Translations under genes and position numbers: made by a program | The notes under the pieces: generated by a model | What the model was told of the DNA's origin: nothing | The model's input: the letters and a program-made list of their open reading frames with translations, nothing else | Database searches by the model: none | NCBI GenBank assembly: GCA_038380435.1 | Contig: JAWZYU010000034.1 | Coordinates: 42,098,901 to 42,162,900, forward strand | Source: Ryuthela nishihirai | Lineage: Eukaryota > Arthropoda > Arachnida > Araneae > Heptathelidae | Length of the DNA stretch: 64,000 nt | Direction of reading: 5' to 3' | In this document: positions 32,001 through 42,998 of the stretch, in pieces | Layout: each line of letters opens with the position of its first letter | Position numbering within the stretch: the first letter of the stretch is position 1

Positions 32001-35000
32001 GAAAATAAACGTTTACCATGTTTGACATTCTAGAAAATGAAGGTCGCCATATTTGCCAAACTAGAAAATAGAGGTTCGCCGTGTTTGCCATTCTAGAAAA
32101 TAAACGTTTACCATTTTGACATTCTAGAAAATGAAGGTCGCCATGTTTGCCAAACTAGAAAATAGAGGTTCGCCGTGTTTGCCATTCTAGAAAATAAACG
32201 TTTACCATGTTTGTCATTCTAGAAAATGAAGGTCGCCATGTTTGCCAAACTAGAAAATAGAGGTACGCCGTGTTTGCCATTCTAGAAAATAAATGTTTAC
32301 CATGTTTGACATTCTAGAAAATGAAGGTCGCCATGTTTGCCAAACTAGAAAATAGAGGTACGCCGTGTTTGCCATTCTAGAAAATAAATGTTTACCATGT
32401 TTGACATTCTAGAAAATGAAGGTCGCCATGTTTGCCAAACTAGAAAATAGAGGTTCGCCGTGTTTGCCATTCTAGAAAATAAACGTTTACCATGTTTGTC
32501 ATTCTAGAAAATGAAGGTCGCCATGTTTGCCAAACTAGAAAATAGAGGTTCGCCGTGTTTACCATTCTAGAAAATAAACGTTTACCATGTTTGACATTCT
32601 AGAAAATGAAGGTCGCCATATTTGCCAAACTAGAAAATAGAGGTTCGCCGTGTTTGCCATTCTAGAAAATAAACGTTTACCATTTTGACATTCTAGAAAA
32701 TGAAGGTCGCCATGTTTGCCAAACTAGAAAATAGAGGTTCGCCGTGTTTGCCATTCTAGAAAATAAACGTTTACCATGTTTGTCATTCTAGAAAATGAAG
32801 GTCGCCATGTTTGCCAAACTAGAAAATAGAGGTACGCCGTGTTTGCCATTCTAGAAAATAAATGTTTACCATGTTTGACATTCTAGAAAATGAAGGTCGC
32901 CATGTTTGCCAAACTAGAAAATAGAGGTTCGCAGTGTTTGCCATTCTAGAAAATAAACGTTTACCATGTTTGACATTCTAGAAAATTAAGGTTGCGATGT
33001 TTGCCAAACTAGAAAATAGAGGTTCGCCGTGTTTGTCATTCTAGAAAATAAATGTTTACCATGTTTGACATTCTAGAAAATGAAGGTCGCCATGTTTGCC
33101 AAACTAGAAAATAGAGGTACGCCGTGTTTGCCATTCTAGAAAATAAATGTTTACCATGTTTGACATTCTAGAAAATGAAGGTCGCCATGTTTGCCAAACT
33201 AGAAAATAGAGGTTCGCCGTGTTTGCCATTCTAGAAAATAAACGTTTACCATGTTTGTCATTCTAGAAAATGAAGGTCGCCATGTTTGCCAAACTAGAAA
33301 ATAGAGGTACGCCGTGTTTGCCATTCTAGAAAATAAATGTTTACCATGTTTGACATTCTAGAAAATGAAGGTCGCCATGTTTGACAAACTAGAAAATAGA
33401 GGTTCGCCGTGTTTGCCATTCTAGAAAATAAATGTTTACCATGTTTGACATTCTAGAAAATGAAGGTCGCCATGTTTGCCAAACTAGAAAATAGAGGTTC
33501 GCCGTGTTTGCCATTCTAGAAAATAAACGTTTACCATGTTTGTCATTCTAGAAAATGAAGGTCGCCATGTTTGCCAAACTAGAAAATAGAGGTTCGCCGT
33601 GTTTACCATTCTAGAAAATAAACGTTTACCATGTTTGACATTCTAGAAAATGAAGGTCGCCATGTTTGCCAAACTAGAAAATAGAGGTTCGCCGTGTTTG
33701 CCATTCTAGAAAATAAACGTTTACCATGTTTGACATTCTACAAAATGAAGGTCGCCATGTTTGCCAAACTAGAAAATAGAGGTTCGCCGTGTTTGCCATT
33801 CTAGAAAATAAACGTTTACCATGTTTGACATTCTAGAAAATGAAGGTCGCCATGTTTGCCAAACTAGAAAATAGAGGTTCGCCGTGTTTGCCATTCTAGA
33901 AAATAAATGTTTACCATGTTTGACATTCTAGAAAATGAAGGTCGCCATGTTTGCCAAACTAGAAAATAGAGGTATGCCGTGTTTGCCATTCTAGAAAATA
34001 AATGTTTACCATGTTTGACATTCTAGAAAATGAAGGTCGCCATGTTTGCCAAACTAGAAAATAGAGGTTCGCCGTGTTTGCCATTCTAGAAAATAAATAT
34101 TTACCATGTTTGACATTCTAGAAAATGAAGGTCGCCATGTTTGCCAAACTAGAAAATAGAGGTACGCCGTGTTTGCCATTCTAGAAAATAAATGTTTACC
34201 ATGTTTGACATTCTAGAAAATGAAGGTCGCCATGTTTGCCAAACTAGAAAATAGAGGTTCGCCGTGTTTGCCATTCTAGAAAATAAACGTTTACCATGTT
34301 TGTCATTCTAGAAAATGAAGGTCGCCATGTTTGCCAAACTAGAAAATAGAGGTTCGCCGTGTTTACCATTCTAGAAAATAAACGTTTACCATGTTTGACA
34401 TTCTACAAAATGAAGGTCGCCATGTTTGCCAAACTAGAAAATAGAGGTTCGCCGTGTTTGCCATTCTAGAAAATAAACGTTTACCATGTTTGACATTCTA
34501 CAAAATGAAGGTCGCCATGTTTGCCAAACTAGAAAATAGAGGTTCGCCGTGTTCGCCATTCTAGAAAATAAACGTTTACCATGTTTGACATTCTAGAAAA
34601 TGAAGGTCGCCATGTTTGCCAAACTAGAAAATAGAGGTTCGCCGTGTTTACCATTCTAGAAAATAAACGTTTACCATGTTTGACATTCTACAAAATGAAG
34701 GTCGCCATGTTTGCCAAACTAGAAAATAGAGGTTCGCCGTGTTTTCCATTCTAGAAAATAAACGTTTACCATGTTTGACATTCTAGAAAATGAAGGTCGC
34801 CATGTTTGCCAAACTAGAAAATAGAGGTTCGCCGTGTTTACCATTCTAGAAAATAAACGTTTACCATGTTTGACATTCTACAAAATGAAGGTCGCCATGT
34901 TTGCCAAACTAGAAAATAGAGGTTCGCCGTGTTTGCCATTCTAGAAAATAAACGTTTACCATGTTTGACATTCTAGAAAATGAAGGTCGCCATATTTGCC

Positions 35001-36020
35001 AAACTAGAAAATAGAGGTTCGCCGTGTTTGCCATTCTAGAAAATAAACGTTTACCATTTTGACATTCTAGAAAATGAAGGTCGCCATGTTTGCCAAACTA
35101 GAAAATAGAGGTTCGCCGTGTTTGCCATTCTAGAAAATAAACGTTTACCATGTTTGACATTCTAGAAAATGAAGGTCGCCATGTTTGCCAAACTAGAAAA
35201 TAGAGGTTCGCCGTGTTTACCATTCTAGAAAATAAACGTTTACCATGTTTGACATTCTACAAAATGAAGGTCGCCATGTTTGCCAAACTAGAAAATAGAG
35301 GTTCGCCGTGTTTTCCATTCTAGAAAATAAACGTTTACCATGTTTGACATTCTAGAAAATGAAGGTCGCCATGTTTGCCAAACTAGAAAATAGAGGTTCG
35401 CCGTGTTTACCATTCTAGAAAATAAACGTTTACCATGTTTGACATTCTAGAAAATGAAGGTCGCCATGTTTGCCAAACTAGAAAATAGAGGTTCGCCGTG
35501 TTTGCCATTCTAGAAAATAAACGTTTACCATGTTTGACATTCTAGAAAATGAAGGTCGCCATATTTGCCAAACTAGAAAATAGAGGTTCGCCGTGTTTGC
35601 CATTCTAGAAAATAAACGTTTACCATTTTGACATTCTAGAAAATGAAGGTCGCCATGTTTGCCAAACTAGAAAATAGAGGTTCGCCGTGTTTGCCATTCT
35701 AGAAAATAAACATTTACCATGTTTGACATTCTATAAAATGAAGGTCGTCATGTTTGCCAAACTAGAAAATAGAAGTTCGCCGTGTTTGCCATTCTAGAAA
35801 ATAAACGTTTACCATGTTTGACATTCTAGAAAATGAAGGTCGCCATGTTTGCCAAACTAGAAAATAGAGGTTCGCCGTGTTTGCCATTCTAGAAAATAAA
35901 CGTTTACCATGTTTGACATTCTAGAAAATGAAGGTCGCCATGTTTGCCAAACTAGAAAATAGAGGTTCGCCGTGTTTGCCATTCTAGAAAATAAACGTTT
36001 ACCATGTTTGACATTCTAGA
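26041..36020. repeat. 95-bp trimeric higher-order repeat core, about 105 units
   Basis: Each 95-bp unit has three monomers: a (GGTCGCCATGTTTGCCAAAC, 32 bp), b (GGTTCGCCGTGTTTGCCATT, 32 bp) and c (CGTTTACCATGTTTGACATT, 31 bp), each followed by CTAGAAAAT. Period measured from AAGGTC at 26055 to 26150. Units differ by a few substitutions (ACG/ATG at the start of c, TTCG/TACG in b, TAGA/TACA). Block duplications are visible at 569, 1710 and about 3418 bp. Confidence 0.96.
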
Positions 36021-39000
36021 AAATGGAGGTCGCCATGTTTGCCATTCTAGAAAATGGAGGTTTGCCATGTTTGCCATTCTAGAAAATGGAGGTTTGCCAT
36101 GTTTGCCATTCTAGAAAATAGAGGTTTGCCATGTTTGCAATTCTAGAAAATAGAGGTTTGCCATGTTTGCCATTATAGAAAATGGAGGTTATCATATTTG
36201 CTACTCTAGAAAATAGAGGTTCACCATGTTTGCCATTCTAGAAAATGAAGGTTTACCATATCTGCTATTCTAGATAATGGAGGTTTACCATGTTTGCTAT
36301 TCTAGAAAATGGAGGTCGCCATGGTGCCATTCTAGAAAATGGAGGTTTACCATGTTTGCCATTCTAGAAAATAGAGGTTTGCCAAGTTTGCCATTCTAGA
36401 AAATGAAGGTTTACCATGTCTGCTATTCTAGAAAATGGAGATTTACCATGTTTGCCATTCTAGAAAATGGAGGTCGCCATGTTTGCCATTCTAGAGAAAA
36501 GAGGTTTGCCATGTTTGCCATTCTAGAAAATAGAGGTTTGCCATGTTTGCCATTCTAGAAAATGGTGGTTTGCCATGTTTACCATTCTAGAAAATAGGTG
36601 TTTGCCATGTTTGCCATTCTAGAAAATAGAGGTTTGTCATGTTTGCCATTATAGAAAATGGAGGTTTGCCATGTTTGCCATTCTAGAAAATAGAGGTTTA
36701 CCATGTCTGCTATTCTAGAAAATGGAGGTTTACGATGCTTGCCATTCTAGAAAATGGACGTTTACGATGTTTGCCATTGTAGAAAATAAAGGTTTGTCAT
36801 GTTTGCCATTCTAGAAAATAAAGGTTTGCCATATTTGCCATTCTAGAAAATGAAGGTTTACCATGTCTGCTATTCTAGAAAATGGAGGTCGCCATGTTTG
36901 CCATTCTAAGAATAGATTCGTGCAGTGTATGCCATTCTAAAAAAAGCGAGGATTGCCGTTTCTGCCATTTTGAAAAATGGAGCCCCGCTGTTTTTACTAG
37001 TTTAAAATGGATTCCACCATTGAAAGAAATGGAAGGTTTGCCATGTTTGCCATTCTAGCAAATGAAGGTTTACCATGTTTGCCATTCTAGAAAATAGAGG
37101 TTTACCATGTTTACCATTCTAGAAAATAGAGGTTTGCCATTTTTGCCATTCCAGAGAATGGAGGTTTACCACGTTTGCCATTCTAGAAAATAGAGGTTTG
37201 CCATGTTTGCCATTCTAGAAAATAGAGGTTTGCCATGTTTGCCATTCGAGAAAATAGAGGTTTGCCATGTTTGCCATTATAGAAAACGGAGGTTATCATG
37301 TTTGCTACTCTAGAAAATAGAGGTTCACCATGTTTGCCATTCTAGAAAATAGAGGTTTGCCATGTTTGCCATTCTAGAAAATGAAGGTTTACCATGTCTG
37401 CTATTCTAGAAAATGGAGGTTTACCATGTTTGCCATTCTAGAAAATGGAGGTCGCCATGTTTGCCATTCTAGAAAATGGAGGTTTGCCATGTTTACCATT
37501 CTAGAAAATGGAGGTTTGCCATGTTTGCCATTCTAGAAAATAGAGGTTTGCCATGTTTGCAATTCTAGAAAATAGAGGTTTGCCATGTTTGCCATTATAG
37601 AAAATGGAGGTTATCATATTTGCTACTCTAGAAAATAGAGGTTCACCATGTTTGCCATTCTAGAAAATGAAGGTTTACCATATCTGCTATTCTAGATAAT
37701 GGAGGTTTACCATGTTTGCCATTCTAGAAAATGGAGGTCGCCATGGTGCCATTCTAAAAAATGGAGGTTTACCATGTTTGCCATTCTAGAAAATAGAGGT
37801 TTGCCAAGTTTGCCATTCTAGAAAATGAAGGTTTACCATGTCTGCTATTCTAGAAAATGGAGATTTACCATGTTTGCCATTCTAGAAAATGGAGGTCGCC
37901 ATGTTTGCCATTCTAGAGAAAAGAGGTTTGCCATGTTTGCCATTCTAGAAAATAGAGGTTTGCCATGTTTGCCATTCTAGAAAATGGAGGTTTGCCATGT
38001 TTACCATTCTAGAAAATAGGTGTTTGCCATGTTTGCCATTCTAGAAAATAGAGATTTGCCATGTTTGCTATTCTAGAAAATGGAGGTTTGCCATGTTTAC
38101 CATTCTAGAAAATAGATGTTTGCCATGTTTGCCATTCTAGAAAATAGAGGTTTGACATGTTTGCTATTCTAGAAAATGGAGGTTTGCCATGTTTGCTATT
38201 GTAGAAAATGGAGGTTTGCCATGTTTGCCATTCTAGAAAATAGATGTTTGGAAAATGAAGGTCGCGATGTTTGCCAAACTTTCTAGAAAATGAAGGTCGC
38301 CATGTTTGCCAAACTAGAAAATAGAGGTTCGCCGTGTTTCCCATTCTAGAAAATAAATGTTTACCATATTTGCCATTCTAGAAAATAGAGGTTTGCCATG
38401 TTTGCCATTCTAGAAAATAGAGGTTTGTCATGTTTGCCATTCTAGAAAATAGAGGTTTGTCATGTCTGCTATTTTAGATAATGGAGGTTTACGATGTTTG
38501 CCATTCTGCAAAATGGAGGTTTGCCATGTTTGCCATTCTAGAAAATAGAAGTTTGTCATGTTTGCCATTATAGAAAATGGAGGTTTGCCATGTTTGCCAT
38601 TCTAGAAAATAGAGGTTTACCATGTCTGCTATTCTAGAAAATGGAGGTTTACGATGTTTGCCATTCTAGAAAATGGACGTTTACGATGTTTGCCATTCTA
38701 GAAAATAAAGGTTTGTCATGTTTGCCATTCTAGAAAATAGAGGTTTGCCATGTTTGCCATTCTAGAAAATAGAGGTTTGCCATGTTTGCCATTCTAGAAA
38801 ATAGAGGTTTGTCATGTTTGCCATTCTAGAAAATAGAGGTTTGTCATGTTTACCATTCTAGAAAATAGAGGTTTGCCATGTCTGCTATTCTAGATAATGG
38901 AGGTTTACGATGTTTGCCATTCTAGAAAATAAAGGTTTGTCATGTTTGCCATTCTAGAAAATAAAGTTTTGCCATGTTTGCCACTCTAGAAAATAGAGGT

Positions 39001-39330
39001 TTGTCATGTTTACCATTCTAGAAAAGAGAGGTTTGTCATGTTTACCATTCTAGAAAATAGAGGTTTGCCATGTCTGCTATTCTAGAAAATGGAGGTTTAC
39101 GATGTTTGCCATTCTAGAAAATGGAGGTTTGCCATGTTTGCCATTCTAGAAAATAGAGGTTTGCCATGTTTGCTATTCTAGAAAATGGAGGTTTGCCATG
39201 TTTGCCATTCTAGAAAATAGATGTTTGCCATGTTTGCCATTATAGAAAATGGAGGTTTACCATGTTTGCCATTCTAGAAAATGAAGGTTTACCATGTCTG
39301 CTATTCTAGAAAATGGAGGTCGCCATGTTT
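36020..39330. repeat. Monomeric flank of the 32-bp satellite
   Basis: Monomers mostly read GGTTTGCCATGTTTGCC or GGTTTACCATGTCTGCT and lack the a-b-c order. Internal duplications: 36189 recurs at 37611, and 36319 at 37741 (offset 1422 bp); 36901 recurs at 39332 (offset 2431 bp). A patch with core-type a and b sequence lies at 38246-38345. Confidence 0.9.
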
Positions 39331-39490
39331 GCCATTCTAAGAATAGATTCGTGCAGTGTATGCCATTCTAAAAAAAGCGAGGATTGCCGTTTCTGCCATT
39401 TTGAAAAATGGAGCCCCGCTGTGTTTACCAGTTTAAAATGGATTCCACCATTCAAAGAAATGGAGGTCACTATGTTTACCAATTGAAATT

Positions 39491-40494
39491 GGAGGTCTAA
39501 AGGCGATTAAAGCTTTAATTATAGCATTTGGGAATAACTACACTTTCATAATTAAAACAAATATTTGAAATTTGGAAGGAAAGAAAAGTTTCTGAATAAA
39601 TCACAATTTACGTCATTTTTTCTTACGAGAAATTATAGTTCGTTTAGTTTTATCTGAAATCGCGTTTTTTCACGGTTAGCCGGTTTTCATAGCATTCAAA
39701 GTGAAAACTCTATAAACTCTATTTTTGCTCTAAGTTCAGTCTCCTGTAATAAGTGTTTTATTTACGGCTTTATAGGTTCTCAAAAGGTCATGTGCATTAA
39801 CTCACTCAGTTGTGATAGCAGATTAAGACTGTAAAAAAAAAAATGTTAAAAAAACTGTAATCTGCGGAATCTGTGTTTTGTTAACAAGATCTCCCTTCAC
39901 CGAAACGAAAGCATATCAGCGTTTCTCCACGAAAATTAACTAAAAGCTTGGAATAATTTTTTAATTTTATTATTGGTGTCTGGCGAAATTTTTAGATAAT
40001 GAAGTTTAGCATAAGAGCGTTAAATCCCATGCTGAATTGTTAAGAGAACTTTTCCTTACATTTATGAAGACAACTAAAAGGCTCCACCTTTAGTTACATT
40101 TTGCATTTTTGTGCAGATTTTAAAAACATTTTTTTTTTGTTTGCAAGAGAACTTTTTGTGACATTAAGTCCAGACTTTAAAGATTCAGTTAGGAAGAAGG
40201 TTGCAGGAGATTTTCTATTTCCTGTTTTTATACGATTATTTATGCAAAAGTGCCTGTAAAGTTCTTTTCCTTGTTGATGTTGATAAAAGCTCCTTTGTTT
40301 AAACTTTTCATGGCGCCACAGCTGGCACTTTGATGTAAACAAAAAGTTAAACCTTAATCCGAAACTTCTTCCTCTTCTTAGTTCGTAAAAATCTTCTTGG
40401 GAAAGTCATTTAAAATAACTGTTTCTTTTTAACGGTGAAGACGCGTCCTTGGAAAACAGAAGAAGCAAGCTTATTTTACAATTCTAATGGTTTA
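39491..40494. other. Unassigned AT-rich sequence
   Basis: No gene or repeat recognised. An 82-codon minus frame at 40094-40342 (basic, Lys-rich) shows no family features. Confidence 0.45.
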
Positions 40495-41402
40495 GGTTGC
40501 GTTACATACCTCTGAGTGGCACCTCTGAGTGGCACACTGTGGCAGGTCACAAGGACCCCAAAGGCTCAGAGAAGTTGAAAAAAGAGGACCCATTGGACAG
40601 CTGTTAGGAGACGGATGGTAGCCTCCAGTCAAGGCGAAATCAGAGTGTTCTTTAACGTACAAAGGGTTGGAATGTTTTACCCTCGAGTCGCATCTTTTGC
40701 ATACAATGGGCTAAATTAAAAGGTCACAAGGACCCCGAGGGCTCAGAGAGGTTGAAAAAAGAGGACCCATTGGACAGCTGTTAGGAGACGGATGGTAGTC
40801 TCCAGTCAAGGCGAAATCAGAATGTTCTTTAACGTACAAAGGGTTGGACTGTTTTACCCTCGAGTAGCATCTTTTGCATACAATGGGCTAAATTGAAAGG
40901 TCACAAGGACCCCGAGGACTCACAAAGGGTTGAAAAAAGAGGACCCATTGGACAGCTGTTAGGAGAAGCATGGTAGCCTCCCATCAAGGCCAACCAACGT
41001 GTTCTTTAACATACATAGGGTTGGATTGTTGTACCCTTTAGCCGCACCTTTTGCACACAATGGGCTAAATGAAAAGGTCACAAGGACCCCGAAGGCTTAC
41101 AGAAGGTTGAAAAAAAGAGGACCCATTGAAAAGCTGTTAGGAGACGGATAGTAACTTCTCGTCAAGACCAACCAACGTATTCTTTAACACACACAGGGTA
41201 TGGCTCTCTCTCGCATAAGAGGACCAGTCTTAACGTCCCATACGACGAACGGCGGCCTTTCCAAGATAATCGGTATCCTATACTAACCGATGGTTGAGCG
41301 CGGAGTTTTCGGAGGTAAACCTGAACGCTCAGCGAGGTGGGACTCGAACCTAGGAACTGCAGATTACAAGCCTAACACGCTACCAACTGAGCCCCCTCTC
41401 CA
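40495..41402 (-). mobile_element. SINE family A, diverged subfamily, four tail units (copy 17)
   Basis: Minus-strand old copy. Four tail units (starts near 40495, 40669, 40850 and 41018) carry shared changes: GAAAAAAGAGGACCCATTGG, CTGTTAGGAGACGG and ACCCTCGAG. A degraded body and head follow, ending near 41402. The units resemble each other more than they do other loci. Confidence 0.85.
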
Positions 41403-41505
41403 CAACTCCGCTTCTCATAATTTCAAATAAAACCAAATTTAGGGAAGAACTACAAGGAAAAAAAATTTTTCTTACAGAGCCTCAAGTTAATTTCTCTTAC
41501 ATCTG

Positions 41506-42580
41506 GGGCTGCATGTTTTTTGCATGCCAGGGGCTAAATAGTCAAGTCAAGGAACCCCGAGGGTTCAGAGAAGGTTGGGGGACCAAGTTCGTAATCTGCA
41601 GTTGGGTTGGGTTGGGTTGTTTTACCTCTGCGCGGCACTTTTTTGCACACCATGGGCTAAATGGCCAGGTCACATGGACCCCGACGGCTCAGAGAAGGTT
41701 GGGGAAGGGGACCCACTGGAACAGCTATTGGGAGACAGATGGTAGCCTCCCGTCAAGGGCATCCAGCATGTTCTTTAACGTTGGGTTGTTTTACCTCTGA
41801 GCGGCACTTTTTTGCACACCATGGGCTAAATGGCCAGGTCACATAGACCCCGACGGCTCAGAGAAGGTTGGGAAGGGGACCCACTGGAACAGCTATTGGG
41901 AGATAGATGGTAGCCTCCCGTCAAGGCCATCCAGCATGTTCTTTAACGTGCACAGGGTATGACTCTCTCGTACACGGGACCAAGGCTTAACGTCTCATCC
42001 GACGGACGGCGTCCTTCCCAAGCCTATCGGTGTCCCCTACTGACCGTGGACAGGGCGGGGAATTTTCCAGAGATAAATCTCAACGCTGACCCAGCTGCAT
42101 TTCCCAGGTTCGAGTCCCAGCTGGTCCAGCGCTGAGATTTATCTCTGCAAAACTCCCTGCCCACGGTCAGTAGGGGACACCGATGGACTAGGAAAGGCCG
42201 CCGTCCGTCGGATGAGACGTTAAGCCGTGGCCCCATGTGTGGTAGAGCTATACCCTGCACGTTAAAGAACACGCTGAATGGCCTTGACGGGAGGCTACCA
42301 TCTATCATCCAACGGCTGTTCCAGTGGGTCCCCTCCCCCAAGCTTCTCTGAGCCTTCGGGGTCCTTGTGACCTGGCCATTTAGTCCATTGTGTGCAAAAA
42401 TGTGCCACTCAGAGGTAAAACAACCCAACCTTGACGGGAGGCTACCATCTGTCTCCCAACAGCTGTTCCATTGGACTCCCTCAACCTTCTCTGAGCATTC
42501 GGAGTCCTTATGACTTGTACATTTAGCCCATTGTGCGCAAGAAACTGTTGCTCAGAGGTAAAACAACAATCCAATCCCAC
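41506..42580. mobile_element. SINE family A cluster with head-to-head fusion (copy 18)
   Basis: A tail fragment (41506-41600), a minus copy with two tail units and body (41603-42094), then directly a plus copy beginning inside its head (42097, CCCAGGTTCGAGTCCC) with body and one tail unit to 42430, then a further plus tail unit to about 42580. Both heads were lost at the junction, creating an inverted repeat of more than 300 bp per arm. Confidence 0.85.
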
Positions 42581-42998
42581 TCATCCCTAACTATTTTGTA
42601 CATGAAGTTGCTTTTAATAACATCTACTAGTTAATTTCCGTCTTTTTTATTGTAGTTCCCCATTATTCCAGATTCTTAATTATCAACATTATCATTTAAT
42701 GCTTTGAGCCTGAATGAACACAACATAAATCAATAGCGAGGCAATAAATAATGAACTAAATCAGCTAGATCTACCGGAAAATTCACTAAGGTATTAATTC
42801 TGTTTGGTAACTTTGCTTGACTCATTATAATAACAAGTTAAGTAATTGATCGTGATTTTTGGACAGTGGTTCCCTTACCTTATATAATTTCATTCACAGT
42901 GATCTTATTTAGGCTGTTTCCATTAATATCGGTTATTTTTAGATAAGGTTAGGTTTTCGACTGTTATTTCCTTACTTTCATTTCTCTAGGCAGAGTTC
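42581..42998. other. Unassigned AT-rich sequence
   Basis: Nothing recognised. Confidence 0.5.

Larger units (their letters stand above)
25795..39490. repeat. 13.7-kb satellite of 32-bp monomers with a 95-bp higher-order core
   Basis: The monomer is about 32 bp, built around TGCCATTCTAGAAAAT. Left edge 25795-26040 and right region 36020-39490 contain diverged, unordered monomers; the middle, 26041-36020, is a highly homogeneous trimer. The outermost sequence on each side (for example 39340-39490, with AAAAATGG and GTTTACCA-type pieces) is very degenerate. No spacer-like unique sequence occurs, so it is a satellite and not a CRISPR-like array. Short open frames over it (for example 38105-38344 minus) are by-products. 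Confidence 0.97.

Noticed and set aside
26041..36020. CRISPR-like array
   Set aside because: Units are contiguous with no unique spacers, and the surroundings are eukaryotic.
26041..36020. CENP-B box in the satellite
   Set aside because: TTCGCCGTG resembles the start of the box, but the CGGG part at the required spacing is absent.
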